The translations under genes and the position numbers were made by a program. A stretch of DNA of 64,000 nt from Bog-756 sp963734435. GTDB taxonomy: Bacteria; Actinomycetota; Acidimicrobiia; Acidimicrobiales; RAAP-2. The stretch spans positions 310,001 to 374,000 of the forward strand of contig CAVTHA010000010.1 in the NCBI GenBank assembly GCA_963734435.1, written 5' to 3'. Below, one piece after another: positions 43,591 through 52,344 of this stretch; within the stretch, counting starts at the first letter, position 1; the number at the start of each line of letters is the position of its first letter. The notes under the pieces were generated by a model, which was not told the origin of the DNA, did not search any database, and saw only the letters and a list, made by a program, of their open reading frames with translations.

Positions 43591-44091
43591 GTGTTCAGCT
43601 TCCCCAACCCGGTCGACGAGCACGCGGCGCGGACGGTGGCCGGCGGTGTCCTGCTCATGTGCGTGGCGGCCCTGGCCTTCCGCCAGCCCCTCATCCTCAT
43701 CCCGCTGACCTACGGGTTCTGGGCCCGGGTGCTGGCCGGGCCACGACTGAGCCCCCTCGGCTTCGTCGCCACCCGGTTGGTGGCCCCACGCCTGCCCCGG
43801 CCACCGAAGCCGGTGGCCGGCCCGCCCAAGCGGTTCGCCCAGGCCATGGGGGCCACCCTGTCCACGGCCGCCCTCGTGCTGTGGTACGGGTCCGGCCTGT
43901 CCACGGCCACCTGGGCGGTGGTGGCGACCATGGCGGTCGCCGCCTTCCTCGAGTCGGTGTTCGCCGTCTGCGTCGGGTGCACTGTCTTCGGCCTGCTGAT
44001 GCGGGCCGGGGTGATCCCCGACGAGGTCTGCGCGGCATGTGCCGACGTCTCCCTGCGCCATCCGGCGCTGGCCGAGCGCCGAGCGGCGTGA
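43591..44091 (+). CDS. DUF4395 family membrane protein
   Basis: A 166-residue membrane protein of the DUF4395 family: FPNPVDEHAARTVAGGVLL, two or three helices, RLSPLGFVATRLVAPRL, and the Cys-containing C-terminal segment SVFAVCVGCTVFGLLMRAGVIPDEVC (read as short blocks). The three conserved cysteines suggest a redox or sulfur role, and such genes are often near thioredoxin or rhodanese genes; none is adjacent here. GTG 43591 is used from the leaderless pattern; ATG 43585 would add two residues. Confidence 0.85.
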   Translation: MFSFPNPVDEHAARTVAGGVLLMCVAALAFRQPLILIPLTYGFWARVLAGPRLSPLGFVATRLVAPRLPRPPKPVAGPPKRFAQAMGATLSTAALVLWYGSGLSTATWAVVATMAVAAFLESVFAVCVGCTVFGLLMRAGVIPDEVCAACADVSLRHPALAERRAA

Positions 44092-44110
44092 TGCCTGGCC
44101 CACCCAGGGC

Positions 44111-44605
44111 TCAACGGAGCCGGGGCACCAGGTCGGCACAGAGCTCGGCCAACTCCTTCGCACACGCCAGGTAGGCGTCGTCCTCACCGCCGGCCGGGTC
44201 CTCCACGTCCTCCCACGGCTCGACGGGCAGTCGAGCAAGCCCAAGTGCACCGATCCGTTCAGCCAACGGCCGGGGGCCGGCCGGGAGGTCGCGATACAGG
44301 CGCTTGATCGAGGCCGTCTTGGGCGCCGCTTCGGGGAACTCGCGACGTACGAAGGCCACGTGCTCCCCGGCCATGGCGAGGACCAGGCCGGCGGCGTGGA
44401 CGACCTCGGGGGTGACCTGGCGGCTCCGGTGGTGGTCGGATGCCAACCCCAACGAAGCGAGGGCGTCCCGGGTCCGCCGGCTCATCGGCTGGCCGTCGAC
44501 CACATGGGTGCCCGCCGTCACGACGTCGATTCCGCCGGCTCGGAGCATGGCCCCGGCCATCACCGAGCGCGCCGCGTTACCGGTGCACAGGGTGAGCACC
44601 TCCAC
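44111..44605 (-). CDS. Low-molecular-weight protein-tyrosine-phosphatase family protein
   Basis: A 164-residue protein of the LMW-PTP/arsenate reductase fold. The P-loop C-x5-R is CTGNAARS (residues 7-14), and the general-acid Asp-Pro lies in VEPWEDVEDPAGG near residue 135. The order is that of LMW phosphatases, although the P-loop is less typical than CxGNxCRS. Phosphotyrosine phosphatase is the most likely role; arsenate reductase is possible. The start is GTG. It lies 16 bases downstream of the acyl-CoA dehydrogenase gene on the same strand. Confidence 0.85.
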   Translation of the reverse strand: MEVLTLCTGNAARSVMAGAMLRAGGIDVVTAGTHVVDGQPMSRRTRDALASLGLASDHHRSRQVTPEVVHAAGLVLAMAGEHVAFVRREFPEAAPKTASIKRLYRDLPAGPRPLAERIGALGLARLPVEPWEDVEDPAGGEDDAYLACAKELAELCADLVPRLR

Positions 44606-44621
44606 GGGACGAACGCCTACG

Positions 44622-45836
44622 TCAGTTGATGTGGATACCGGAGATGGCCCGGCTGATGATCAGCCGTTGGATCTCCGAGGTGCCCTCGAAGATGGTGTAG
44701 ATCTTCGAATCGCGGTGCCAACGCTCGACGGGGTGATCGCGGATGTAGCCGTAACCACCCATGATCTGGATGGCCTCCTCAGTCACATGCACCGCGGTCT
44801 CGCCGGCATAGAGCTTCGACATCGACCCTTCGCCGGCGGTGAACTCCTTGCCGGTCCGCCCCATCCACGACGCCCGCCAGATGAGCAGGCGGGAAGCGTC
44901 GATGCGGGTTTTCATATCGGCGAGCTTGAAGGCGATGGCCTGGTTTTCGATGATGGCCCGGCCGAAGGCGCGGCGCTCCTTGGCGTAGTCGAGCGCGTAC
45001 TCGTAGGCGGCGCGGGCGATGCCGAGCGCCTGGGCCCCGACCGCCGGCCGGGAGGCCTCGAAGGTCTTCATGGCCGCCTGGCTGGTCGACCGCTTGCCCT
45101 CGCGCGCCCGGGCCAGCCGCTCATCGAGCTTCTCCTTGCCACCGAGCAGGAGATGGCCGGGCACCCGTACGTCGTCGAGGACGACCTCGGCGGTGTGCGA
45201 CGCCCGGATCCCCATCTTCTTGAACTTCTGCCCCTGGGACAGCCCGGGGGTCTTCGGGGGCACGATGAAGCTGGCCTGACCCCTCGATCCGAGCTCAGGA
45301 TCGATCGAGGCCACCACCACGTGGATATCGGCGATACCGCCGTTGGTGATCCAGGTCTTGGTGCCGTTCAGCACCCATTCGTCCTTGGCCTCGTCGTAGA
45401 CGGCACGCGTGCGGAGTGACGAAACGTCGGATCCGGCATCGGCCTCGGACACGGCGAACGCGGCCATCTGGATGTTGTCGGGCGTCCCGAAGCACTGGGG
45501 ACCCCATTCGATGAGCTGCTCCTGTGTGCCGTTGCTGGCGATCCCGGCGAGTCCGAGGGTGCTGCCGAAGATGGCCAGGGCGATGCCGGCGTCCCCCCAG
45601 GCCATCTCCTCGCTGGCGATGGGCATGAGCAGACCGCTCTCGTCGAAGAACGCCTGGGAGATGAAGTCGAAGGAATAGATCCCCACCCGAGCGGCCTCTT
45701 CGATGATGGGCCAGGGCGTCTCCTCGCGTTCGTCCCACTCGTGCCCGGCCGGTCGGATCACCTTCTCGGCGAAGTCGTGAACCCACTTCTGGAGCTGTAG
45801 CTGGTCTTCGTTGAGGTCGAGGGAGAAGTCGGACAT
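44622..45836 (-). CDS. Acyl-CoA dehydrogenase
   Basis: A 404-residue FAD enzyme oxidising acyl-CoA to enoyl-CoA and passing electrons to ETF. FAD/substrate motifs AFAVSEADAGSDVSSL, KTWITNGGIADI and KMGIRASHTAEVVLDDVRVP are present, and the C-terminal domain has ERRAFGRAIIENQAIAFKLAD, QIMGGYGYIRDHPVERWHRD and IYTIFEGTSEIQRLIIS; the catalytic base is the Glu of FEGTSE. Chain-length preference is not clear. GGAG precedes the ATG. A palindrome overlapping a likely promoter 100 bases upstream suggests regulation. Confidence 0.95.
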   Translation of the reverse strand: MSDFSLDLNEDQLQLQKWVHDFAEKVIRPAGHEWDEREETPWPIIEEAARVGIYSFDFISQAFFDESGLLMPIASEEMAWGDAGIALAIFGSTLGLAGIASNGTQEQLIEWGPQCFGTPDNIQMAAFAVSEADAGSDVSSLRTRAVYDEAKDEWVLNGTKTWITNGGIADIHVVVASIDPELGSRGQASFIVPPKTPGLSQGQKFKKMGIRASHTAEVVLDDVRVPGHLLLGGKEKLDERLARAREGKRSTSQAAMKTFEASRPAVGAQALGIARAAYEYALDYAKERRAFGRAIIENQAIAFKLADMKTRIDASRLLIWRASWMGRTGKEFTAGEGSMSKLYAGETAVHVTEEAIQIMGGYGYIRDHPVERWHRDSKIYTIFEGTSEIQRLIISRAISGIHIN

Positions 45837-45935
45837 CTTGTGCTCCGTTCCGGCCCGGACCGGGCCTGCTCGCGCAACGACGGTGGCGGTACGACCGACC
45901 TCGCCCGGTCCCCGAGGCCGGACCCGTCTTTCGTA

Positions 45936-45951
45936 GTTACCCTATAGTAAC
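45936..45951. promoter_or_regulatory. Inverted repeat GTTAC-N6-GTAAC, likely operator of the acyl-CoA dehydrogenase gene
   Basis: GTTAC CCTATA GTAAC is a perfect 5-bp inverted repeat with a 6-base spacer in one of the few AT-rich spots of the window. On the minus strand it contains TACTAT, a fair -10 box about 100 bases before the dehydrogenase ATG, so a bound repressor would block transcription. A TetR- or GntR-type regulator is likely. Confidence 0.5.
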
Positions 45952-46191
45952 CTCATCGGGATGGCGCCGCACCCTGACCGATCGCCGTCTGCGGACCGAA
46001 GCCCGGAATATCCAGGTCAGTCGCCTGCCGCCACCGGGCACCGGTCGGGGCCATCAACCCACTGTCAGGGAACTGGTGCCCGCGCCCGGCCCGCCACCCG
46101 GCCGGCGGTCACTTCGAACGGACCGGCGCCATCGATGCCGGGGCGCCGACAGCCGTGGGAACCGACTGTCCGGCGGACCGGGGAGGCCGCA

Positions 46192-46211
46192 GCCGGCGAG
46201 TACCCGCCGGC
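46192..46211 (-). terminator. Hairpin terminator of the cold-shock gene
   Basis: GCCGGCG and CGCCGGC form a perfect 7-bp stem around a 6-base loop, 13 bases after the stop codon. No U-run follows. Confidence 0.45.
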
Positions 46212-46224
46212 GTAGCCGCAGAAC

Positions 46225-46437
46225 TCAGGCGGGCTGGGCCAGGCGCACATCGACCGCCTGAAGGCCCTTCGGACCTTCTTGGAGATCGAACTCGACCGCC
46301 TGTCCCTCCTCCAGTGAGCGGAAGCCGTTCATCTGAATGGCGGTGTGGTGCACGAAGACATCGGCGCCACCGTCAGGTTGTGAAATGAAGCCGAAGCCCT
46401 TTTCAGCGTTGAACCACTTGACTGTTCCGGAAGCCAC
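46225..46437 (-). CDS. cspA: Cold-shock protein (CspA family)
   Basis: A 70-residue single cold-shock domain that binds single-stranded RNA/DNA. RNP1 is KGFGFIS and RNP2 is VFVHHTAI; the start VASGTVKWFNAEKGFG is typical. GTG 46437 has AAGGAAAGGGGA upstream. A predicted promoter gives a leader of about 115 bases, as expected for cold-inducible control by mRNA structure. Confidence 0.96.
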   Translation of the reverse strand: MASGTVKWFNAEKGFGFISQPDGGADVFVHHTAIQMNGFRSLEEGQAVEFDLQEGPKGLQAVDVRLAQPA

Positions 46438-46557
46438 GGTGGCATTCCCCTTTCCTTCACACACGTCTGCACACGCTCTCCGCTCCATTGCCGCGCCGGC
46501 GCCTCCGAAGACGGTTGGCATCAACGACCGAATCGGGACGGATTGCATGCCCGCAAA

Positions 46558-46585
46558 ACGCTAGCAGCCTGTTCCGGAGAATCAA
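46558..46585 (-). promoter_or_regulatory. Predicted promoter of the cold-shock gene (TTGATT-16-TAGCGT)
   Basis: Minus-strand TTGATT (46585-46580) and TAGCGT (46563-46558) are 16 bases apart. The -35 lies within a GGAGAA/TTCTCC hairpin (46576-46593). The predicted transcript has a 5' leader of about 115 bases. Confidence 0.45.
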
Positions 46586-46623
46586 CTTTCTCCGTGCCTG
46601 GTCGATTCTTTGTAACGCAGTGT

Positions 46624-48033
46624 TCATCGCCGCCGGACACGGGTACCGTCAGGCCCGTCCTCGACCAGCCAGCCCGCGGCCTCCAGCTCGTGGCGCACGG
46701 CATCGGCGGTGGGCCAGTCGCGCACCGCCCGGGCCGCATCCCGTCGGCCGATCAGCTCGGCGGTCGGTGCATCGACCGCCGCCGGCGAGCCGGCCCGGAG
46801 CGACAGACCGAGCGCGCCGCACAGCAGTGCCGCGCGGCGCGCCAAGCGCGCTGCCGCCGGTGCCTCGTCGGCGTCGGCCGCGTCGGCGTCGGCCGCGGCG
46901 TTGGCCCGGCGGACCAGATCGAACACGGTGGCCAACGCACCGGGTGTGTCGAGGTCGTCGTCCATGTGCCGCCGGAACCGGGCGATCGTCTCGGAATCGG
47001 TGCCATCCTCGCCGTCCGGGGGGGCCATCACCGGGCCGTCCGCCAGCGGGTCCGAGAGCTCGAACCGCCGGGCCAGCTCGTCCAGCCGGGCCAGGCCGGC
47101 CTCGGCGTCCTGGACCGTGTCCGGAGTGACCTCGATCGGTGAGCGGTAGTGCGAGCGCAGCACCAGCAGGCGGTAAGCGCGCCCGTCGCTGCGGGAGAGC
47201 AGGTCCTCGAGCGAGGTGAAGTTGCCCAATGACTTGGACATCTTCTCCCCGTCGACGGTGACCCAGCCGTTGTGCACCCAGTGCCGGGCGAATTGGCGGC
47301 CGACGGCGATGGCCTGGGCCCGCTCGTTCTCGTGGTGCGGGAAGATGAGGTCGATGCCTCCGCCGTGCAGGTCGAAGTCCTCGCCCAGCAGATCGAGGGA
47401 CATCACCACGCACTCGGTGTGCCAGCCGGGCCGGCCCGGACCCCAGGGCGAATCCCAGGTGGGCTCACCGGGCTTGGCCTTCTTCCACAGAGCGAAGTCG
47501 AGCGGGGAGCGCTTCTCCTGGTCCGGCTCCACCCGGGCGCCGGCCCGCAACGACTCGAGTGGTTGGCGGGCCAACAACCCGTACCCGGGGACGTCGGACA
47601 CCGAGAGGTAGACGCCGTCGGCCGTCTGGTAGGCGATACCCTCCTCGATGAGCTGGGCGATGAGCTCGACCATCCGGTCGACATAGGCGGTGGCGTGGGG
47701 GACCTCGTCGGGACGCATCACCCCCAAGGCGTCCATGGCCTTCCACCAGGCTGATTCGTAGGTAGCAGTCAGCTCCGACGGTTCGATGCCGCGCTCGGCC
47801 GCTCGCTCGATGATCTTGTCCTCGATGTCGGTGACGTTAGAGACATAGGAGACCTGCAACCCGATGAACATCAGGTAGCGCCGCAGGACGTCGAACACCA
47901 GCGAGGCCCGGCCGTGGCCGATGTGGGGCGCGTCGTAGACCGTCGGCCCGCACACGTACATGGACACCTCGCCCGGTGTCCGCAGCCGCAGCGGTACCAC
48001 GTCCCCGACGGCGGTGTCGTGGAGCCGGAGCAC
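46624..48033 (-). CDS. cysS: Cysteinyl-tRNA synthetase
   Basis: A 469-residue class I synthetase charging tRNA-Cys. HIGH motif APHIGHGRAS, KMSKS motif GEKMSKSLGNF, and zinc ligands in YVCGPTVYDA, WHTECVVM and FPHHENERAQ are all present, with the DALR-type tail after HMDDDLDTPGAL. This is CysS rather than the related mycothiol ligase MshC, judging by full length and the standard C-terminal domain. GTG 48033 lies 7 bases after a TACCGT box shared with valS. Confidence 0.95.
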   Translation of the reverse strand: MLRLHDTAVGDVVPLRLRTPGEVSMYVCGPTVYDAPHIGHGRASLVFDVLRRYLMFIGLQVSYVSNVTDIEDKIIERAAERGIEPSELTATYESAWWKAMDALGVMRPDEVPHATAYVDRMVELIAQLIEEGIAYQTADGVYLSVSDVPGYGLLARQPLESLRAGARVEPDQEKRSPLDFALWKKAKPGEPTWDSPWGPGRPGWHTECVVMSLDLLGEDFDLHGGGIDLIFPHHENERAQAIAVGRQFARHWVHNGWVTVDGEKMSKSLGNFTSLEDLLSRSDGRAYRLLVLRSHYRSPIEVTPDTVQDAEAGLARLDELARRFELSDPLADGPVMAPPDGEDGTDSETIARFRRHMDDDLDTPGALATVFDLVRRANAAADADAADADEAPAAARLARRAALLCGALGLSLRAGSPAAVDAPTAELIGRRDAARAVRDWPTADAVRHELEAAGWLVEDGPDGTRVRRR

Positions 48034-48039
48034 GCAGGG

Positions 48040-48046
48040 TACGGTA
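48040..48046. promoter_or_regulatory. Shared divergent -10 element TACGGTA for cysS and valS
   Basis: The 7 bases TACGGTA read as TACGGT on the plus strand, 9 bases before the valS ATG, and as TACCGT on the minus strand, 7 bases before the cysS GTG. Only 21 bases separate the two genes, so both promoters must overlap here. Confidence 0.55.
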
Positions 48047-48054
48047 ACCCGATC

Positions 48055-50676
48055 ATGAGCACAGACACGACCGGTGCGGCCAGCCGGGTGGGCGGCGGCT
48101 CCGGGGTCCCGGACAAGCCGGCGCTGGAGGGGCTCGAGGCCACCTGGTCCGCACGGTGGGAGGCGGACGCCACCTACCGTTTCGACCGGACCGCCGACCG
48201 GTCAGCGGTGTACGCCATCGACACCCCGCCGCCCACCGTGTCCGGGTCGTTGCACATCGGCCACGTCTTTTCCTTCACCCATACCGACACGGTGGCCCGT
48301 TTTCAGCGCATGCGCGGACGTGCGGTCTTCTACCCGATGGGATGGGACGACAACGGGCTCGCCACCGAGCGCCGGGTGCAGAACTACTTCGGCGTGCGGT
48401 GCGAGCCCACCTTGCCGTTCGACCCCGACTTCGTGCCACCGGAGAAGCCGGGGAAGGAGCCGATCTCCATCTCGCGGCCCAACTTCGTCGCCCTCTGCCA
48501 CCAGCTCACCGCCGAGGACGAGCAGGTCTTCGAGCAACTGTGGCGCCGCCTCGGACTGTCGGTCGACTGGGCACTGTCCTACGCCACCGTCTCCGAACGG
48601 GCCCAGCGGGTGTCCCAACGCGGATTCCTCCACCTGGTCCGGCGCGGCCAGGTGGTGCAACGGACCGCGCCCACGCTCTGGGACGTCGACTTCCGCACGG
48701 CGGTGTCCCAGGCCGAGCTGGAGGACCGGGAGCGTCCTGGGGCGTACCACCGGTTGCGCTTCCGGCGGGCCGACGGCCAGGGCGCGGTCGACATCGAGAC
48801 GACCCGGCCCGAACTGCTCCCGGCCTGTGTGGCCCTCGTGGCCCATCCCGACGACGATCGTTACCGCCCCCTGTTCGGTACCGAGGTGCGCACGCCCCTG
48901 TTCGCCGTGCGGGTGCCGGTCGTCGCCCATCCGCTGGCCGATCCGGAGAAAGGATCGGGGATCGCCATGATCTGCACGTTCGGCGACACCACCGACGTGG
49001 TGTGGTGGCGCGAGCTGTCGTTGCCCACCCGGGCCATCGTCGGGCGGGACGGACGCCTCCAACCGGTGCCCTGGGGCGAACCGGGCTGGGAGTCGGACGC
49101 TCCGGACGAGGCGGCCGCGAACTACGAGGAGCTGGTCGGCCTCTCCGTCAAGCAGGCCCAGTCCCGTATCGTCGAGGCCCTGGCCCGCACGGGTGCCCTC
49201 ATCGGGGAGCCAGAGCCCATCACCCACCCGGTCCGGTTCTACGAGAAAGGCGAGCGCCCGCTCGAGATCGTGTCCTCGCGGCAGTGGTTCGTCGAGACGC
49301 TGCCTTTACGTCAACGGCTGTTGGCCCGGGGTGAGGAGCTGCGATGGCACCCCCCCTACATGGCCCACCGGTACCGGGCCTGGGTGGAGGGGCTCAACGC
49401 CGACTGGAACATCAGCCGCCAGCGCTTCTTCGGCGTCCCCTTCCCGGTGTGGTACCCGGTCGACGGGTCCGGCGAGACCGTGTTCGACCGCCCGATCTTC
49501 GCCGGCGAGGACGACCTCCCCGTCGACCCCTCGACCGACGTCCCCGGCGGCTACGGCGAGGACCAGCGCGGGCGGCCCGACGGGTTCGTCGGTGACCCCG
49601 ACGTGATGGACACCTGGGCCACCTCCTCCCTCACCCCTCAGATCGCCGGTGGCTGGCACGACGACCCGGACCTGTTCGCCACGGTGTTCCCCATGGACCT
49701 GCGGCCCCAGGCGCACGACATCATCCGCACCTGGCTGTTCTCCACCATCGTCCGCTCGGAGCTCGAGCACGGCACACTGCCGTGGTCGGACGCGGCCATC
49801 TCGGGGTGGGTCCTCGACCCGGACCGCAAGAAGATGTCGAAGTCCAGGGGCATCGTCGTCACCCCGATGCCGCTGCTCGAGCAGCACGGGGCCGACGCCG
49901 TCCGCTACTGGGCGGCCTGCGGGCGTCCCGGGACGGACACTTCCGTGGACGAGAGCCAGATGCGGGTCGGGCGGCGCCTGGCCATCAAGGTGCTCAACGC
50001 GTCGCGGTTCACGCTCGGCCGGATCGCCGGTCCCGACGGCGCGGGCGAGGACCCGACACCCGAGGCGGTGACCACCCCCCTCGACCGGGCCATGCTGGCC
50101 CGCCTCGCCGGAGTGATCGACGAGGCCACCGCGGCGTTCGAGGACTACGACTACGCCCGGTCCCTCGAGCGTACCGAGGCCTTCTTCTGGTCCTTCTGCG
50201 ACGACTACCTCGAACTGGTCAAGGTGCGGGCCTACGGGGACGCTCGCGACCCGGGCCCGGCGTCGGCCCAGGCGGCCCTGGCGTTGGCCCTCTCGGCCAT
50301 GCTGCGGCTGCTGGCGCCCATCCTCCCCTTCGTCACCGAGGAGGTGTGGTCGTGGTGGCGGGTGGGGTCGATCCACACCGCCCGGTGGCCCTCGAGGGAG
50401 GAGCTCGGCGTCGGGGTCGGGGATGGAGTCGGGGCGAGCGGACCGGTGCTCGAGGTGGCGAGCGATGTGCTGGGCGTCATCCGCGGGGCCAAGACGGGGG
50501 CACGGCGTTCGATGCGCTCACCGGTGGCGACCCTCCAGGTCACCGACTCGGCCGAGCGGATCGCCGCCCTGTTGGCGGTGGAATCCGACCTGCGCGACGC
50601 CGGCGGGGTGCTGTCCATGGCGACCGCGGTGGGCGAGGAGCCCTCGGTGGAGGTGGTGCTGGCGGACGAGGGCTGA
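48055..50676 (+). CDS. valS: Valyl-tRNA synthetase, archaeal-type
   Basis: An 873-residue class I synthetase. HIGH motif GSLHIGHVFSFTHTD, then YPMGWDDNGLATERRVQ, CP1 editing domain with IETTRPELLPACVALVAHP, PEVMDTW-like segment DPDVMDTWATSSLTPQI, and KMSKS motif RKKMSKSRGIVV. The DDNG...ERRVQ form and the lack of the long C-terminal coiled-coil arm match the archaeal/rickettsial-type ValS, not the E. coli type. ATG 48055 follows the shared TACGGTA box. It converges with livF. Confidence 0.93.
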   Translation: MSTDTTGAASRVGGGSGVPDKPALEGLEATWSARWEADATYRFDRTADRSAVYAIDTPPPTVSGSLHIGHVFSFTHTDTVARFQRMRGRAVFYPMGWDDNGLATERRVQNYFGVRCEPTLPFDPDFVPPEKPGKEPISISRPNFVALCHQLTAEDEQVFEQLWRRLGLSVDWALSYATVSERAQRVSQRGFLHLVRRGQVVQRTAPTLWDVDFRTAVSQAELEDRERPGAYHRLRFRRADGQGAVDIETTRPELLPACVALVAHPDDDRYRPLFGTEVRTPLFAVRVPVVAHPLADPEKGSGIAMICTFGDTTDVVWWRELSLPTRAIVGRDGRLQPVPWGEPGWESDAPDEAAANYEELVGLSVKQAQSRIVEALARTGALIGEPEPITHPVRFYEKGERPLEIVSSRQWFVETLPLRQRLLARGEELRWHPPYMAHRYRAWVEGLNADWNISRQRFFGVPFPVWYPVDGSGETVFDRPIFAGEDDLPVDPSTDVPGGYGEDQRGRPDGFVGDPDVMDTWATSSLTPQIAGGWHDDPDLFATVFPMDLRPQAHDIIRTWLFSTIVRSELEHGTLPWSDAAISGWVLDPDRKKMSKSRGIVVTPMPLLEQHGADAVRYWAACGRPGTDTSVDESQMRVGRRLAIKVLNASRFTLGRIAGPDGAGEDPTPEAVTTPLDRAMLARLAGVIDEATAAFEDYDYARSLERTEAFFWSFCDDYLELVKVRAYGDARDPGPASAQAALALALSAMLRLLAPILPFVTEEVWSWWRVGSIHTARWPSREELGVGVGDGVGASGPVLEVASDVLGVIRGAKTGARRSMRSPVATLQVTDSAERIAALLAVESDLRDAGGVLSMATAVGEEPSVEVVLADEG

Positions 50677-50713
50677 CGGCAGGCGGCGCGCCCCGCTCAC
50701 CATCCGGCGCCGC

Positions 50714-51463
50714 TCAGGCCAGGTAGACCTTGAGGGCGGCCTCGGACATCTCGTGGGGGGTTCCCTCCTGCTGGATGCGGCCGTGGACCATGATGGCGGC
50801 GTGTGTGGCCACGGTGAGGGCGGTCGTCACGAACTGCTCGACCAGCAGCACGGTGATCCCCTGCCGGGCCAGACTCCCGACCAGGTCGTAGAGCTCCCCC
50901 ACGATCAACGGGGCCAGGCCCATGGAGAGCTCGTCCATCAGGAGGACCTTGGGCCCGGTCACCAGGGCCCGCGAGATGGCGAGCATCTGCTGCTCACCCC
51001 CGGACAGGGTCCCGGCCATCTGCCGGCGCCGGTCCTTCAGCCGGGGGAAGGTGGCGAACGTGCGCTCCTCGACGGCGGCGGCGCTCTCGTCTCCGCTGTA
51101 GGTCCAGATGCGCAGGTTCTCGCGGACGGTGAGGTTGGGGAAGATGCCACGACCCTCGGGAATGGCGCACAGGCCGGCCCGGGCCAGCTTCTCGGGTGGC
51201 GTCTTGCCCACCGGGCGCTCCCCGATGCGCACCTCACCCGCCGTCGGGCGGATGCGCCCGGCGATGACCTTGAGCAGTGTCGACTTCCCGGCGCCGTTGG
51301 GGCCGAGCAGGGCGAAGACGCTCCCCGGCGGGACCACCAGGTCGACACCGTGCAGGACCTCGATGCGCCCGTAGGCGGCCCGTACCCCGCTGACGGTGAC
51401 GCCCGGTGGCAGTTGATGGGCCTCCCCCGGCATCGGGGCGGGCACGTCGGCCACGTCGGTCAC
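50714..51463 (-). CDS. livF: Branched-chain amino-acid ABC transporter ATPase LivF
   Basis: A 249-residue ATPase of a HAAT-type importer. Walker A LGPNGAGKSTLLK, Q-loop CAIPEGRGIFPNLTVREN, signature TLSGGEQQMLAIS, Walker B VLLMDELSMGLAP. The -ELSMGLAP ending is typical of LivF. The GTG start overlaps the livG stop (GTGA). Last gene of the operon. Confidence 0.93.
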   Translation of the reverse strand: MTDVADVPAPMPGEAHQLPPGVTVSGVRAAYGRIEVLHGVDLVVPPGSVFALLGPNGAGKSTLLKVIAGRIRPTAGEVRIGERPVGKTPPEKLARAGLCAIPEGRGIFPNLTVRENLRIWTYSGDESAAAVEERTFATFPRLKDRRRQMAGTLSGGEQQMLAISRALVTGPKVLLMDELSMGLAPLIVGELYDLVGSLARQGITVLLVEQFVTTALTVATHAAIMVHGRIQQEGTPHEMSEAALKVYLA

Positions 51464-52344
51464 GGTCCGGCCACCGGTTCGGGGGAGCTCGCCGCGCCGG
51501 CAGCCCCGGGGTCCGCCTGGGCCTCGCCCAGATAGGCGGCCTGCACCATCGGGTCACGGCGGATGGCGTCGGGTGGGCCGGCGGCGATGATGTCCCCGAA
51601 ATCGAGGACATAGACGTGGTCGCAGACCCGCATCACGAGCTCCATGTCGTGCTCCACCAGCAACACCGCCATTCCCCCGGCGGCCAACTCGGACAGCAGA
51701 TCACCGAGGGCGGCGGACTCCGACTCGTCGAGGCCCGAGCCCGGCTCGTCCAACAGGAGGAGCTTCGGCCCGATGGCCAGGGCCCGGGCCAGTTCGACCA
51801 TCCGGGCCAACCCGGTCGACATGGCGGCCGACTGGCGCTGGCCGAGTCCGGCCAGTCCCACGCCGGCGAGCAGCCGGTCGCAGCGATCGGCACCCGTCGC
51901 CTCGGCGGGACGCGACCCGTCCCCGCCGCGGCCTTCGGGCGCCGGGCGCCGTCTCGGGACCATCCCCCGCAGGCGGTCTCGCTCCCACCATTTCGCCGTC
52001 GACTCCAGTCCGACCTGGACGTTCTCCCCGGCGGTGAGGGTCCCGAACAGCTCGAGGCGCTGGAAGGTGCGGGCCAACCCGAGGCGAGCCCGGAGGTGGG
52101 GCTTCATGCCGGTGATGTCGGTGTCGAAGAGGTGCACCGTGCCGCGCTCGGGCGCCTGCAACCCGCTGATGACGTTGAACAGGGTGGTCTTGCCGGCGCC
52201 GTTCGGGCCGATCAGCCCGGTGACCGTCCCCGACGGTACCGAGAGGCTGGTCTCGTTGAGGGCGGAGACGCCCCCGAACCGGACCGCCACCTGCGAGACG
52301 GTGAGGACGGCCGTCCTGTCCGCCGGGGCGTCATCCGGCGGCAC
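51460..52344 (-). CDS. livG: Branched-chain amino-acid ABC transporter ATPase LivG
   Basis: A 294-residue ATPase. Walker A IGPNGAGKTTLFN, LARTFQRLELFGTLTAGEN, and Walker B LLLLDEPGSGLDESE are standard. The signature is STGLARMVELARAL instead of LSGGQ, a form common in actinobacterial LivG homologues. A Gly/Pro-rich insertion of about 30 residues (RRRPAPEGRGGDG) sits in the helical subdomain. It overlaps the permease gene by 14 bases. Confidence 0.92.
   Translation of the reverse strand: MPPDDAPADRTAVLTVSQVAVRFGGVSALNETSLSVPSGTVTGLIGPNGAGKTTLFNVISGLQAPERGTVHLFDTDITGMKPHLRARLGLARTFQRLELFGTLTAGENVQVGLESTAKWWERDRLRGMVPRRRPAPEGRGGDGSRPAEATGADRCDRLLAGVGLAGLGQRQSAAMSTGLARMVELARALAIGPKLLLLDEPGSGLDESESAALGDLLSELAAGGMAVLLVEHDMELVMRVCDHVYVLDFGDIIAAGPPDAIRRDPMVQAAYLGEAQADPGAAGAASSPEPVAGP

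Larger units (their letters stand above)
45837..46224. other. Intergenic region between acyl-CoA dehydrogenase and cold-shock genes
   Basis: 388 bases with no convincing gene. It holds the promoter/operator of the dehydrogenase at its left end and the cold-shock terminator at its right end. Open frames in the middle are Pro/Arg-rich shadows. Confidence 0.6.

Noticed and set aside
45961..46215. An 84-codon open frame before the cold-shock gene.
   Set aside because: Pro/Arg-rich composition, no ribosome-binding site, no homology recognised, and it runs over the hairpin terminator.
51460..52344. Degenerate ABC signature (STGLARM) in LivG as a dead ATPase.
   Set aside because: Walker A, Walker B and H-loop are intact, and this signature recurs in working LivG homologues.
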